From contig KE546985.1 of assembly GCA_000442125.1 (NCBI GenBank), positions 558,001 to 622,000 on the forward strand: 64,000 nt of DNA, given 5' to 3'. This DNA comes from Opeltia flavorubescens (Eukaryota; Ascomycota; Lecanoromycetes; Teloschistales; Teloschistaceae). A program made the position numbers and the translations under genes. This document shows, piece after piece, positions 49,983-62,087 of the stretch; the first letter of the stretch is position 1, and each line of letters begins with the position of its first letter. Below the pieces are notes generated by a model that saw only the letters and a list, made by a program, of their open reading frames with translations, made no database searches and had not been told where the DNA came from.

Positions 49983-52490
49983 TTTAATTTTTATTTTATC
50001 GTTTGATTTTACTATATCTACTATTTTATAATAATAATAAATTCTAGTTTAAATTCTAATTTATAGTAAAAGGTCTCGTATAAAAAAAAAATTCTTTTTT
50101 ATTATTTTGAAAAACTAGTATAGTCTCGAATATATAACGAAAATCGGGCGTAATAAAAGTTCTAAAAATATATCCTGCGATATTATATAATATATTAGTA
50201 AAAGGATTAACCCAGTTTTAAACTAAATAAACTAATATAAGCTAGTAAGCTAGTATAAAGCTATATCTCGACTTCCAGGCTATATAAACTATTATAAACA
50301 AACTGGATACTTGTAAATAAATAGCTTGCTTATAAGCGCTAATAGCTAATTTTTTAATAGAAAAAAATTAATTATAATTAACTAGCTTTTATTAATCTAT
50401 AAAAGGAGAAAAATTCTATAAAAAACTATACTAGTATAAATTTAGCCTAAATTTCAAAAATAATATTTATATAACGCTAGCGTGGCTAGTTATTTAACTA
50501 GGAGCTTCCCGTTATAAAACGGAATTTAACGGGAGCTAACGAATATTAAATTTTTAAAAACTTTAAATTATTAAATTTTTTATTATTATTTTTAAGTGAT
50601 TTTAATTTTTTTATTATTTTTTTGCTTAATAAATAGTAAAAAATAATTTATAAAAGCTCACGGGCGTTTAAAACGCTTTTTTTTTTATTTTCTACTATAA
50701 ACTAGTTGCATTTTTATTGATATAGAAAATTATTATATTTCTAATTTAAATTAATTTATTCAAAAAATTAATATAGAAAAAAATTACTATTTATTTTATT
50801 ATTGATTAGTAATATTACCGTTAAAATTTTTCTATTTTATATTTATATTTCTTTCGTCCGGAATTTTTAAAATAGTTCGAGTTGAAATACTATTTAAAAT
50901 TCTAAGTAGCGAGTAAATAATAACTGCTAATACTAAAAGTTGGCGAAATATATTACCTTTTCGACCGCTTTCTCGCTATTGCAAGCTCAAATACAAATTT
51001 AACACGATATTTAAAGCGATTAAAAGCTAAAAAATAATTTTTTTCCGCCGCGAATTCTAAGCTATTATATTAGAGTTGCGGTATAAACTATTACTTTCTA
51101 TAGTAATATCGTCGGCGGTAAGCTCCTAGAACAAGTTCTAGTAGAATATTTACTTAAATTTTTTAGAAATTACCTTTAAAAAATATTAGTATAATAATTA
51201 TAATTGAATTCTTTTATTATTTTAGAATCGCTATTATTTTTATACTATTCAGGCGATAATAAAAAATAGTCGATCCTTTAAATATTGCTTCGTAATAAAT
51301 TCCGATAGTCCTATAATCTAGAAATCGATACTATTTTATCGAGATAGAAAGAAATAGAATTCTCAAAAATAGATAGAATTTTACTCTTGGCTTTCGACCG
51401 GAAATTTTATACTGTAAATAGATAAGCTTTTTTCTATAATAAATAAAGCAATTTAATATTATATATTCTCTTTATTTAAAATACTTATATTATTATAATA
51501 TTTAGAATAAACCAGTATTTTTTTTATTAAATATTTTATAGTAGTTTAAAGGAGAATTATATTTAAAATAACCAATTATAATACGCTAGTATAATAACTA
51601 GGATTTAAAATATATACCGAAGATAAATCTAATTTATTTTTTCGAAATATATACTATTATAGATAATTTTAAATAGGACCGATTTATTATATAAATTATA
51701 AAAAACGGCTATTAATACTTTTAAAAACGATTCAAATTCTATATACTTTAAAAAATTCATCTATAGCTATTTATAGTTTTTAAAAAAACGTTTTAATTAT
51801 TATAAATATCTATTCTATTTAGAATCAAAAATCCCTATATACTATATATATTCAATTTTATATCGATTCGATTAGATAATACAATTATAGAAAATAATTG
51901 AATAATAACGAATCTTTAAAAAATAAATAAAAATAATATTATTAAATAAAATATTAAAAAATACAATTTATTAAAAATTTTATATAAATCGACCTATTTA
52001 TATTTTAATAAAAAGAAAAGAAATTATTATAAAAGGTAAAAAATATATATTTTAGTTATCCGTAAACGCTTATTATAATATTTTATTAAAAAAAAACGTT
52101 TATAATTAATACCTTTATTAAATAGTTTTAAAATTTAAGTATATTATATAGCTATAGTAAAGCCTAATATACCATTTAATAAAATTTTATAATTTACCTA
52201 TTCTAAAATAGGTTGATATTGGTCCCCTAAAAATTTTCTCCAGATACCGGTATTCTTTATAATACAAATATCGGAATTTTATTCCGTAGTTATAAAAACG
52301 AAGATTCAATTTTATAATTTAATAATTTAAAGCCTATTTTTATTTATAAACTTTCGGGAGCTAAAATTAAAATATTATAATAATATAAAAAAAATATCGA
52401 TATAATTTTTTTTAAAATTTAATAAATTATAGTTTTAAAAAATAAATAATTTATTTATACTTATAGATATATATATTGAAAAAAAAATAG
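49983..52490. other. AT-rich decayed sequence, unclassified
   Basis: Composition is RIP-like but less extreme than in the LTR elements, with GC-richer patches at 50470-50530, 50860-51130 and 52200-52260. No terminal repeats and no partner elsewhere in the window were recognised. An imperfect hairpin lies at about 50501-50538 (gagcttcccgtta ... taacgggagct). It is probably one or more old mobile elements or decayed genes. Confidence 0.4.
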
Positions 52491-52834
52491 ATTATATAGT
52501 AACCGCTATTATATTACTATTATCAAGATATATATAGGCTAATCGAAAATCGATATGCAAGAAAATCTCTAATAATTTTCAAAGTTAATTCCGTTTAACG
52601 CTATTATCGATAGTTATTACTGGAATCTATATATTCTTTAACTCGATTCGAGACCAATTAGACTGTACTATAGAATCCTATATTATTGTCCAGGTAATCT
52701 ATATTTAAACGGCTTGCGATTTTTTTATAATAGTACTATTATTACCTAGTAGAATAGCTTGTCCTATTATTCGAAATTAGGCTTTGAATATTAGGGGTCC
52801 CTACCGGCTATAATTCAGTAAAAGGCTATAGAAT

Positions 52835-53060
52835 CTGGTATAATATAACTTCAATTATCCTCCCCTTGGATTACTTGATCGCCGAGAGCCTTGATCCGAT
52901 AGTCGAGGTATTTATAGATTGTACTCGGGGATTAAAAAGCGCTGCGTACTACGATAACTATCTCAAGGGCCTATCTATAATTGAAACTTATCACGATATT
53001 ATCTAAAAAAAGTATATACTTACCCGTATAACGAAGATCCAGAGGGAATTTATATCTATA
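52835..53060 (+). pseudogene. Possible gene remnant of unknown family
   Basis: A plus-strand frame of about 60 codons reads like real protein: PLDYLIAESLDPIVEVFIDC followed by TRGLKSAAYYDNYLKGLSII and ETYHDII. A shifted or stop-separated continuation follows (KYILTRITKIQREFISIK). Codon use and composition stand out from the flanks. There is no start, no full domain and no recognised family. Confidence 0.3.
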
Positions 53061-55349
53061 AAGTAATAGTAGATCAAACGGAAGTATTAGCTTTTATTTT
53101 TTGATACCGGCAGAATTTAAGACGCAAAATTTCGTATAATCAAATATAAACTGATAAGCACGCTTGTAAACTTGATTATTGAAGTAGAGGACGTAAACGT
53201 AAAGCTAGATCTAGGAAAGTAAAATACGTAATGGTTAAAATTTATTCTATAACAAGAACCTTAAATACAATAGGAAGACGAAAGAGAAGTAGGCGTGAAA
53301 AAAATCCTTTAGTAATCTCAACGCCTTCCAGCTATTTATTCTATTTAGATATTATTTACCTAGTAGTATAATACAATTGTGCGTTGCCTATATATTCTTT
53401 TAGTATATAATTACCAAGCCAATACCGTCAGGTTCCTCTAGTACAAGAAAAATCTCGTTGGCTATACCTTTTTTTGCAATAGTGCTTGCTCTGCTATTTA
53501 GAGTACCGAGTTATTATAGATTCTTCTGTAGTATAGTAGCAAATGCGCCTGTCTCCGACTAATATTCCTACGCACTCCACAATATTTTTCAAAAGAAGCT
53601 CCTTATCTATATATATAGAGAGAACTAGAGCGTACTAACTATCTTTATGAATTCATGCTAGCTATACTCAAGCCGATTTTTAATAGTATTATCTAAAAGA
53701 CGTGGTCTATAGTAAAAAATATACCGATTTCTCAAATTTAAAAATTATCTAGGTTGCAACCGGAATTTCAGAATTCAACGCTTGAAGTGCTTACTCTATC
53801 CACTTTTGCGTATTATGAACTCTATACATTTGAGTGCTAGCTTTACTGACTCGGGAAGCATTGCTTCTTATTATGGACTATTACACCGGAATTTATTGAA
53901 TAGTAGTTGTAACGCCATCCGTGAGCAGTATTCCCAACCCTCGAAAGCCAAACCCTATACTTAATCAGCGATAGGTAGGAGGCAAGAGCGTGGGAGGACA
54001 CGTTGAAGGGGAAGATAGAGATAGTTCGATGGATGATCTGGTGAAGATATCGCCAAGCGCTCGCCTTGTAGATAGGGCATGAAGTGATGCATGCATCGAT
54101 TATACCTTGACCGCCAATTCAACCTTCGAGTATCTGGAGAACGGCAATTAAAAACTGTAAGAGTATAGTATCTTGTTAACCACGGGTATACAATATATAC
54201 AGGGATTTTGTAGAGCCTATCAGCAGTATTTTACCTTAACGATTTCCTTTTTCTTTCTGGTTTAACTTTAAGTTATAGAAATCCTGTTCGTCCTCTTTTA
54301 CTCTTGCTTTCCTCTTGAATACTAAATCCTGGTTTGCTTTGCACCGTTGGCGGCTGATAATATAGCGTAACTTAAAATTATCCCACTCCTTATTTTCTCT
54401 CCTACCGCCTTATTACAATTCTCCGCCGGCAGATATTTTGAGAAATTCCTTCCCAGAAACGACTCGGTTTACCAATATGTTATAGCTTACTATATACTCA
54501 ATAACTTCTATTTTGGTATTCCAACGGTGATAAATAAAGGGTTACGATGCGTCTATTATATATACCAAAGCTTTCTACTAATTTACTTTATTCAGGATGC
54601 TCTCGCTTATCCCTCTGCTCCCAAGAATATTCCTACCTAAAGTTATCAAACTCAGCCTCCTTTTTTTTAGTCTGTTGCGAAATGCTATACGATAGCTTGC
54701 CTACGAATCCTTTCGAAGTTGGATATAGATGATACGTTTTCGAATCGTGCTATAAGTCGCTGTCACTTTGATTCCGATACTGGAGTATTCAAATCGCGAT
54801 AGTTGGGAATACCAGTATAGAGCTCTATTAGTTATAGTATATCATTGAGTGCACTCTTCCTGAGAAGAAGCAATTCTCCACTGGTTGTCTTCGTCACTTG
54901 GACCACCTCTGTCTACTGTGGTTCATATGGAAGCGAACCAAACTATTTCTCTACGACTTTCAGACGCAGACACAACTGAAACAAGGTTTATAAAGCGACG
55001 CAAATAACAACGATTGGGGTTTCGCCTATTCTTGCCGTGTTTGTCGGAGTTTCAAGCAGAAAGTCGCCTATACCTGTAGCGATTCTCGGACTACTTCGCC
55101 GACGGAGAGAATGTTTCGTATAATGGATATAATGGTATAAATGGTCATAAAGTGTTCCTAGGAAAAGAAATAAAATCTGTTGGCTTTGGGATCACAGCGT
55201 ATGGCTCGAGATTACAGTTTGCAAGCGCTGATTAATGACTTGAAACTCAATTTGCAAGTATATTCTCTCACGAAACGTGCAAGGTTTCTGTTCTATAAAC
55301 TGGAATGATTTATATCGGAAGAGTAACTGCTTTACCGTAAGGTCGGCGT
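53061..55349. other. Decayed host-like sequence, no gene supported
   Basis: Composition is intermediate. Only short frames of about 60 codons occur (53782-53964 and 54547-54732), without family resemblance. No terminal repeats or RNA genes were seen. Confidence 0.35.
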
Positions 55350-55670
55350 TTAAAATGTTTTTCCCGTCATGCGTATTACGTTGAATGTTAGATATCGTCT
55401 CCGAAAATATTCGGGATCTAGGGCCAAATAATATGGTGTTACGGTAAGGAAGAAATTAGAGTCAAGTCCACTTAAAAACACAATTGGTCCGCTATACACT
55501 ACATTACAAAGCAGGTTACGAGGAGAATCGCAAACAATTAGCTTGCTGTTTTCGATGAGTTTTATAAGTTGTTTAGAGTGGTCGATGAAGGTATAATACT
55601 CTGCCTTTTCTTTCGTTTTATCTATAACCCTGAGTACTATACTATAGTCTTTATGTTTTCTCGATTTCAT
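55350..55670 (-). CDS. Short unknown open frame, 106 aa
   Basis: An ATG-initiated minus-strand frame with ordinary amino-acid composition (starts MKSRKHKDYSIVLRVIDKTK, ends VIRMTGKTF). It contains SGPIVFLSGLDSNFFLTVTP, plausible as a buried strand region. No domain was recognised and no splice partners were found. It lies just downstream of the DUF7730-like pseudogene on the same strand and may be a remnant of another gene. Confidence 0.25.
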   Translation of the reverse strand: MKSRKHKDYSIVLRVIDKTKEKAEYYTFIDHSKQLIKLIENSKLIVCDSPRNLLCNVVYSGPIVFLSGLDSNFFLTVTPYYLALDPEYFRRRYLTFNVIRMTGKTF

Positions 55671-55778
55671 GTCCCAAGTATAATCAGATCTTCTTTACCG
55701 GATAGACCAAAATTCTTTTAATCTTCCATGCAGGTGCTACTCTGAAGGACGTAGTCGTAAAGATATTATCTCACTCCT

Positions 55779-56705
55779 TCAACGCTTCTCGCGCTCTCGA
55801 CCAATGCTGCTTGATTCCTTGAGCTGACGTTGATGCTCCTTGTAGACCTCCGCGCCCTTGGGATTCAGCAGTATCTGCTTCAGCTCCTTAGGATATATAT
55901 CTCGATCTTCCTTTTGCCAGGGATCCTTCTTCTTAGTGTATCCTCGAAAGGGGACATCGACACAGGTCAGCGGTAGAGTCGAGAGTCTCCGCAGTCCATC
56001 GGTGTAGGTTGTAATCTTGAGGAACCATTTTTTGATAGAATTCCATTGGCTTTCATTCATTTCGTGGATGATGTTCAGTCGCAGAGTTCGAAGTCCCACC
56101 AGGGATTTGAGTACTGGAGAGCTGAGAGCCTTATTCCATGCTTTTTCCTCGTGCCAATACCAATTCATCTCGAAGCGAAGACTTTGGATGAGACGTCTCT
56201 GACTGATGCTTCTTGTCATTATAAAGCGCTAGAAATTGACGGAGTCGGTCACGGAAAAGGTATTGGTAGCCTAAAGAATACGACTGGCCTTATTGTAGGT
56301 CTGGTGACAAGCGCGTAGAATAGTCAGGCGCATGCCTTTATAGTCAATATATACGATTGGTCCTGTAATGCTTGGATCATCGTAGTAAAGGTCGCAGTTG
56401 TAGTATAATAGAACTAGAGGAGCCTCGTCTTCTGTGCCGGGAATTTGAACGTAGTATTTCGTATTGACGATAGCCTTCAACTCCGGATGGTTTTCTGGCC
56501 TATCGTCTTCGCAAATGACAATCTTCCAAGGACTCCGGCCGAAGATAAAGTGATATAATACGTCTTGCTTATTAAAGTTTAATTACGGGTCGACCTGGCA
56601 ATATTTCAAGTGAATGGGTCTTACCCCTAATACCTCTGTCTATATCTAGTCGCGCAGCTCCGGTGTGAGACGTAGGAGAGGAGATTTCAAAGCATTCTGG
56701 TCCAT
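55779..56705 (-). pseudogene. DUF7730-like (F-box-type fungal) protein gene, broken
   Basis: The minus-strand frame starts around ATG 56705 (MDQNALKSPLLRLTPELRD). It continues through LNFNKQDVLYHFIFGRSPWK, the segment MRLTILRACHQTYNKASRIL and ATNTFSV, then MNWYWHEEKAWNKAL and LVGLRTLRLNI. The order (LLRLPxELR, LLLTCRQ-like, YSTNTF-like, then leucine-rich helices) is that of DUF7730-type proteins, which are very common in Pezizomycotina. Reading is in one frame but interrupted by about five TAG/TAA codons that fit CAG, CAA or TGG before a transition. A further open frame (56940-56725) upstream may be a shifted N-terminal part. The highly charged C-terminus (SSIGREREKR) is intact. Confidence 0.7.
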
Positions 56706-56940
56706 GCTGGATACAGGCGGACTATCAGCAGATTGGAGTTTTGGGCAGAGATTGAAACAGGAGTGGGAGCGGGAGCAATATAGCCTTCGTAGATGCACTC
56801 CTCGCCCCCTCTGGCTTTTCTGGACTCTTACGCTTGATCATGCTATTGGTCGTGCCCACAAGATGGCTGTTGAAAGATCCCAAATATCGAATTAATTTTA
56901 GAATCGAGCACGCGACCCTGGACGTGTTGAGTGGAGGCAC

Positions 56941-58225
56941 GTTGACTTTCTCGGATTTGAGATCTTACATCCGTAAAAGTTTTCCTTAGTACTCTTTATA
57001 CTTGTCTATCACTTTTCCTGTTGCGTATACCATGTCGCATCGACAAAAAATAGGCCAGGCGATATACTGGGTGGAAATTTCATGGACCAAAATCAACTGG
57101 CACGTACATTTAGTTCCTGCTTTCGCATCATGAGTGTCTATCAACCATCAGACCAGTCTAATTTCCGTTCGAGTCCATATCATCTGCAGAGTCCATTTTT
57201 GGTGCAAGGCTGATTACAATCCAGGTTTCCAGCGACGCGGGGCTTATTAGGCGACAGGGTATGGGAAGGCTGATCTCGCCAGCGGACACGTGGCGGTAGC
57301 ATTACTATACACTATGTAGGTCTGCCAGTCTACTGATAAAAGTTTCAGCCTGATCCCCGTTGATCCCCGTTGAAGTGCGCGACTTTTAGAGTCTCAGCTG
57401 AAGATTCAGCTGCATGGTCTGCAGTATAACAGTCCATTCGGTTTCCAAGGCTACATTCCATGGAGTGTCTAAGTAGTGCTCCCTCAAACGTACATCTTTA
57501 TGCGAGAAGCCAACTAGCCCGATCAGTCGAGATGGAATGGCTGGATAGACGATTGGGTCCATCGTAAAGTCCTGATGGTGTGATCGACGCCCGGCATTCG
57601 CAGATCCTGCACGTCACATGCCGGGTTACCTTTCCCCTTGGGATTGTGTGCAGGCGTTCCATCCAATCGGATCCCTACTGCTACACCCTGAGGGTGGTAA
57701 GCTTGATACCGGGGATTAATTGAAGCCATGCGAGGCTAGCCAATTAAAGATTCAATCAGAGACGGTATGATTACCTGGTAGATATCTGGCGTTCCATTTA
57801 CTACCCTATACATGAACCTCGCTGCCAATGGGCCCCACATCACCGATATCGCTGGACGGAGGAGTCAGAGCGATATAGAGGCCAAATCAGTTCTAAATAA
57901 TGGGGAAACCTAAGCGCGGAGACTTTTCGGCAAATGCCACCAGGCTCGATTTTAGTATAGAATGTTACGGAAGGTCAAACTTACCTTCGTTCATTCCCTC
58001 AGTCTTTCTTCTTCTGATTCTTGTCTCGCTCTCTGCAAATCCGCCGCAGGATCCTCTATTTTATTTGTTATTTCAATCGTCCCGGGTTGCAATTGAATGT
58101 TTTCTAAGCGAGGTGGCATTCTTCTATAATAATACAATTCTAATCACTTCAGACTCTATAACACAATCAGATTTTACAGCCACGTAGTTCAGTTGACTCG
58201 ACGTTTATTATAAACAAAGCAAGTC
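56941..58225. other. Spacer with two small unsupported frames
   Basis: Normal composition. A minus-strand frame at 57729-57523 (68 aa, MASINPRYQAYHPQGVAVGI) and a plus-strand frame at 57900-58187 (95 aa, with a hydrophobic SVFLLLILVSLSA) are open. Neither has recognisable relatives. The second could belong to the 5' part of the following pseudogene as a decayed signal region. Confidence 0.3.
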
Positions 58226-59350
58226 ATGTTACGAGATATCGTCCGCCTTTGCAATTCCAGGGGTATCTGTACCCTCCCTCTCCCCTCCTTCCCGGCCTCG
58301 GCGACCACGGACGATCTGGCTGCACCATCTACGCATAGTTCTGTGATCGAAACACCAACTGTTACGCAGCCCCCAGCGGCCTCTGAGACGGCTATAGCAA
58401 GCCTCGCCTTGACGACATTATTCAACACTCCCATCGAGTGCGCCAATTCCTTGACACTTCTCGAAGCTAGGAACAATGAGACATGGTGGAACGAGCTATT
58501 GCCAGTCCCTGAATCTCCACGCTTCGATTGCTACGCTTCGGAGTTTTTATAAGCTATACAATGGTCTTTATTACCGATACACTTCCACTATCCAGTCCTC
58601 TGGTTTGCCAAGCCAACTACAGGACGGTCTTTTCTACTCCCGTGGATACAGATGTATATATCGTGCGCCGTCCTAGGTAAGGATAGATCAGTCGTAAGTT
58701 CGTACAAGGTACTAATATAGATAGTGGATCTATACTGTTTCCTCCGAGTATCATAACCGCTGCAAGACTTGCTCACGGGGGCAAATGCTATAGCGATATC
58801 TCGACGACAGTGGTGAAGTGTTACGATACGGAATCCTATATAACTACTAAGACCGTGAGTGACACAGGAGGAGGGCTCCGGGCATTCGCTCCTCTGATGG
58901 AGGGTTGGCTATGGTCGGAGTAGCAAGGGCAGCCCATAGCGCAGGAGCAAGTCCAATAACAACTTCGGGCAACGAGGGATTGGGATCTCTCAAGAATTCG
59001 ACCAACCCCGCGAAAAATACCAGTTCAGTACAGGTCAGGTCCTAGGAATCCCTGCTTTCGGAACCTGATGGTTGACTCGTCGCGTTATAGTCTGGCGGCT
59101 TATCCCCCTCGACGGTATAACGAATCGAAATTGCAGTACCGGTTGGGGTTGGGTCGATCCTTGTTATCTTTGCTATTCTCGCGGTGTGGAGGTTATGGAA
59201 ACCCAAGAAGTCTCGTATCAGTGGGCCTAGAGGAAACTACCTCGACTATAATGACTCGCACCAAGCAGCGTATCTGCAACTGGATACTACAGCCGACACG
59301 GTCAAACACCATCGATACGCAAGAAGTAAACAACGAAGGTCATTACAACT
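58226..59350 (+). pseudogene. Type I membrane (mucin-like, stress-sensor-like) protein gene, broken
   Basis: The first frame (58226-58552) has a Ser/Thr/Pro-rich stretch (PSTHSSVIETPTVTQPPAAS) and then LFNTPIECANSLTLLEA. A shifted frame holds LPLSSPLVCQANYRTVFSTP. Further on, about 58870 reads FAPLMEGWLW. At about 59120-59200 a membrane helix follows, IAVPVGVGSILVIFAILAVW, then a basic stop-transfer RLWKPKKSR and a short cytosolic tail ending in a Tyr/Asp/Gln-rich segment. This order (cysteine motif, VCPxxYTTV-like, VYAPLIxVRW-like, single helix, polar tail) is that of a widespread fungal surface-protein family. Several frame changes and stops make it a pseudogene. Confidence 0.65.
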
Positions 59351-59768
59351 AAGATAGCGAAGGCTTAATATCATTTACAGCTCCACCGCGATTCCCTATC
59401 CTTCCATTTTCGGTACAACTCTTCCAAGTGCCTCTTGAACGTTTGCCTCGTGCTTTCCAGCTCTTCAACAGCTTTGTATAGCGGATAATATGTATGGTGC
59501 GGGCGGTATATACCAACCTTATTAATGAAATTCCTTTGTTTTTTTGTATTTTATCCGGCAGCGGCATTTTACCTAATAATTGAACCTTATTAGGAGATAA
59601 GCTCGATCGTCGGAAAGATAAGCCAAAGGTTGGGCCCTTATAGCCCCGTGGTCTCTCTAAGTTGTAGAACTTCTCGAGATGCAGTATATATAGTACTGCA
59701 AAGATATCGGCTTTGCAGAGAGAATTTTTCTTTATATCCTTCTCCGCCGTTATCTGGGGAAGGCGCAA
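59349..59768 (-). pseudogene. Unrecognised minus-strand remnant, 139 codons
   Basis: The open frame contains LCKADIFAVLYILHLEKFYN, which loosely resembles KARILFAVLLIADLEFHYGE in the N-terminal part of the kinase-ankyrin gene upstream. A basic stretch (KSWKARGKRSRGTWKS) follows. It could be a fragment of a second, related gene, or chance. It lies downstream of that gene on the same strand. Confidence 0.25.
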
Positions 59769-59939
59769 CTATATACGATAGGCACGTGAAAGAGCTATTC
59801 GGTTGTCGTGGGATTGTTTCGTAAAGTCGAAAATTGTGGTTTTGGTCAAATCTGGACTTGGGTAGTATAAAGTAGCTCTACTAGAGCGTTACTTGGTACT
59901 TATATAGATAGAAACAGCCAACGTCCCGGTGAGATAGCG

Positions 59940-62087
59940 CTACGGCAAGCGGTTTTCTCTTGAATGATTCTTATGCTCGCGGCACGAAGAAGCTTCCTCC
60001 CGGACGAGAAGCGCCGCTAAAAGATCTACGTTCGTGGAAATATTCTCGGCTGCTGCTAGGATATGGATAGGAGTATTGCCTTGTCTATATTGAGTTATTA
60101 CCTGCGCTTCATAATCTAGAAGTACCTTGACGGCGGCTTCATGACCTTGTTCCACTGCTAGAAATAAAGCTGTTTTTCCACTCGGGGACCGGTCCTTAAT
60201 ATTAGATATATAAGGGTTCACTTCTTGGGAGGAGATGTTGTCATGAAGATAGTGCTTGAAGATTGTTTCGATTTTGTTTGTACGACCTTCGCAAGCAGCT
60301 ATCTGTAAAGGTGTCAAGTCTGTCCTAGTATTTCTCCGCCGCAGCTGATACTTTTTAGAGTACGCCTTATAGGGTATATGATAGCTTTTATCTATCTTAT
60401 CAGTATTTTTTTCAATTAAGTCTGTCGGGGTGAGCCTATTTGAATTTTGCACAAAGAGCGGCCAGTTGTGCTCTAGTAAATCCTTAACTCTATTAGAGTC
60501 CTTCCGCTGCGCCGCTCTGTGTAAAGGAGTTGAGACGCTATTGGGAATTCGACGAGGAGGTCGCTGAATGTAAAGTGAGCGATCCCCAAGTTTTTGCCTC
60601 CGGTCAGCATACATATTCGAAATGGGATAAAGGTCCAGCTCCGCCTCCCAGGTATAGAGACGGCTTCCTGGATCTGCGGCCATGAGTCCTTCGGCAGCGG
60701 CGAGTAGGTTACTCATTCGACTACTATGACCTCCACTATCGTGCTTCAGCTCTTCGATCATCTTGTTCACGATAATTGGGTTATTGTGGAAAGAGTCGTC
60801 GCCGTCTGCTCATTCTCGGTGAATTGGCCTTTGTTTGTGAGGATTGTCACGTCTTGCTTTCCTGAAGTCTCTAATCTTCTGCGATTTCCATCCGTAGACG
60901 ATAATGATAGCTAATTCAATCATAACACATCCGATAGCCCAGCAATCGAATGCACGACCATGTGGCTTGTCCGACTTTTTACCTTGTTCATCTCTGTACT
61001 CCGGAGGCTCATATTCGTAGGTGCCGAGTGGGTCCCTTCCTGTAGCTGAGCCTAGGGCAGCAGGCCGTAAACGTGCATGCCCAAAATCAGCAAGCTTGAA
61101 AAATGATCCAAAAACCAGAATGTTGCTGGGCTTGATATCGTGATAAGACCCGATCTTACCATCTTTTTCTTTGTATAGGTGTGATAGAGCAGAGACAAGG
61201 GTATATATCTGAAGGTAAATATTCTCTTTGGTGTCGTCCTTCAAATCCACATCGGGATTGGGTTGTCTTTCAAGCCAAGTCTTCAGGTCCATATCAGCCC
61301 ATGGAAATATAAGATGCAGGGTCATAATTTGGGTTGTGGATGCCTGATCCCGCCGGAAGTAAGATGCCAGAAGTGGGACAACATGAGGATGCCGTCGTTT
61401 CTCAAGAGTAACAATCTCGTTGCGAAAGCGATTCCACTCCTCAGCAGTACCGATATCATTGTCGAAGGAACGAATCAATTTCTCCGTATAATCTGGTATC
61501 TGTATTACGTTAGTAGGAGAAGAATCATAGTAGTAACTATCAGCTTACCTTACTAGTACTCTTCAAGTGACCTTGAAGGGCGTAACTTTATATACCGTGC
61601 CGTAAGACCCGTGATCTTTCTTAGCTCTTCTTATCCAAGGCAAAAATATATCCTTCGATAGCCTTAGCAATTTTGCTGGATATAATACAGCTCCAACTCG
61701 ATTACGATACTGGCGAAAAAAGCTTCTTTGGCTATCCGATGAGCTGGAAAATTGGTAAGCTTCCATAAAGGAAGCCTCGTCAAGTAGTATATAGTCTCTG
61801 GTGTCATTCTTGACGAATTCTCCATAATGAAATTCCAAATCAGCGATTAACAGCACTGCAAAAAGTATACGTGCTTTTTCAATAGTCGTGTAGTCCAGAT
61901 TAACTCCTCGATCTCGAATGAAACTCGAAATCATCTGAGCAGTTATACATTCTTCGAGCGCTTTAATAGGTGTGAATTCTTTATTATCGTAACCCTTTTA
62001 AAAGATCGCAGGATCTAGGAGCTTATCTCGAATACTCTGTGTAGTCGTAGTCCGCTCTCGGCGGGTAAGGAGAAATAGTTTTGCCAT
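59940..62087 (-). pseudogene. Protein kinase-ankyrin repeat fusion gene, lightly damaged
   Basis: Model (minus): exon 1 62087-61549, intron 61548-61500 (49 bp, GTAAGC...CTAAC...CAG), exon 2 61499-59940; about 700 residues. After an N-terminal region of about 165 residues comes a glycine loop (HGSYGTVYKV), then the likely ATP-binding lysine in EKLIRSFDND. The catalytic loop is YHDIKPSNILVF and the activation motif ADFGHAR, with a PPEY site. After the kinase the C-terminal half holds ankyrin repeats (TPLHRAAQRKD, TPLQIAACEGR, GKTALFLAVEQGHEAAVKVL, NTPIHILAAA). Damage is one TAA (62000-61998), one TGA near 60809 and one frame change of a single base near the end of exon 1. An alternative weak donor at GTTACG would avoid the frame change. 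Intact relatives are probable signalling or non-self-recognition proteins. Confidence 0.75.

Noticed and set aside
49983-52490. Starship captain (DUF3435 tyrosine recombinase) remnant
   Set aside because: No recombinase motif could be read in any frame, and no cargo boundaries were found.
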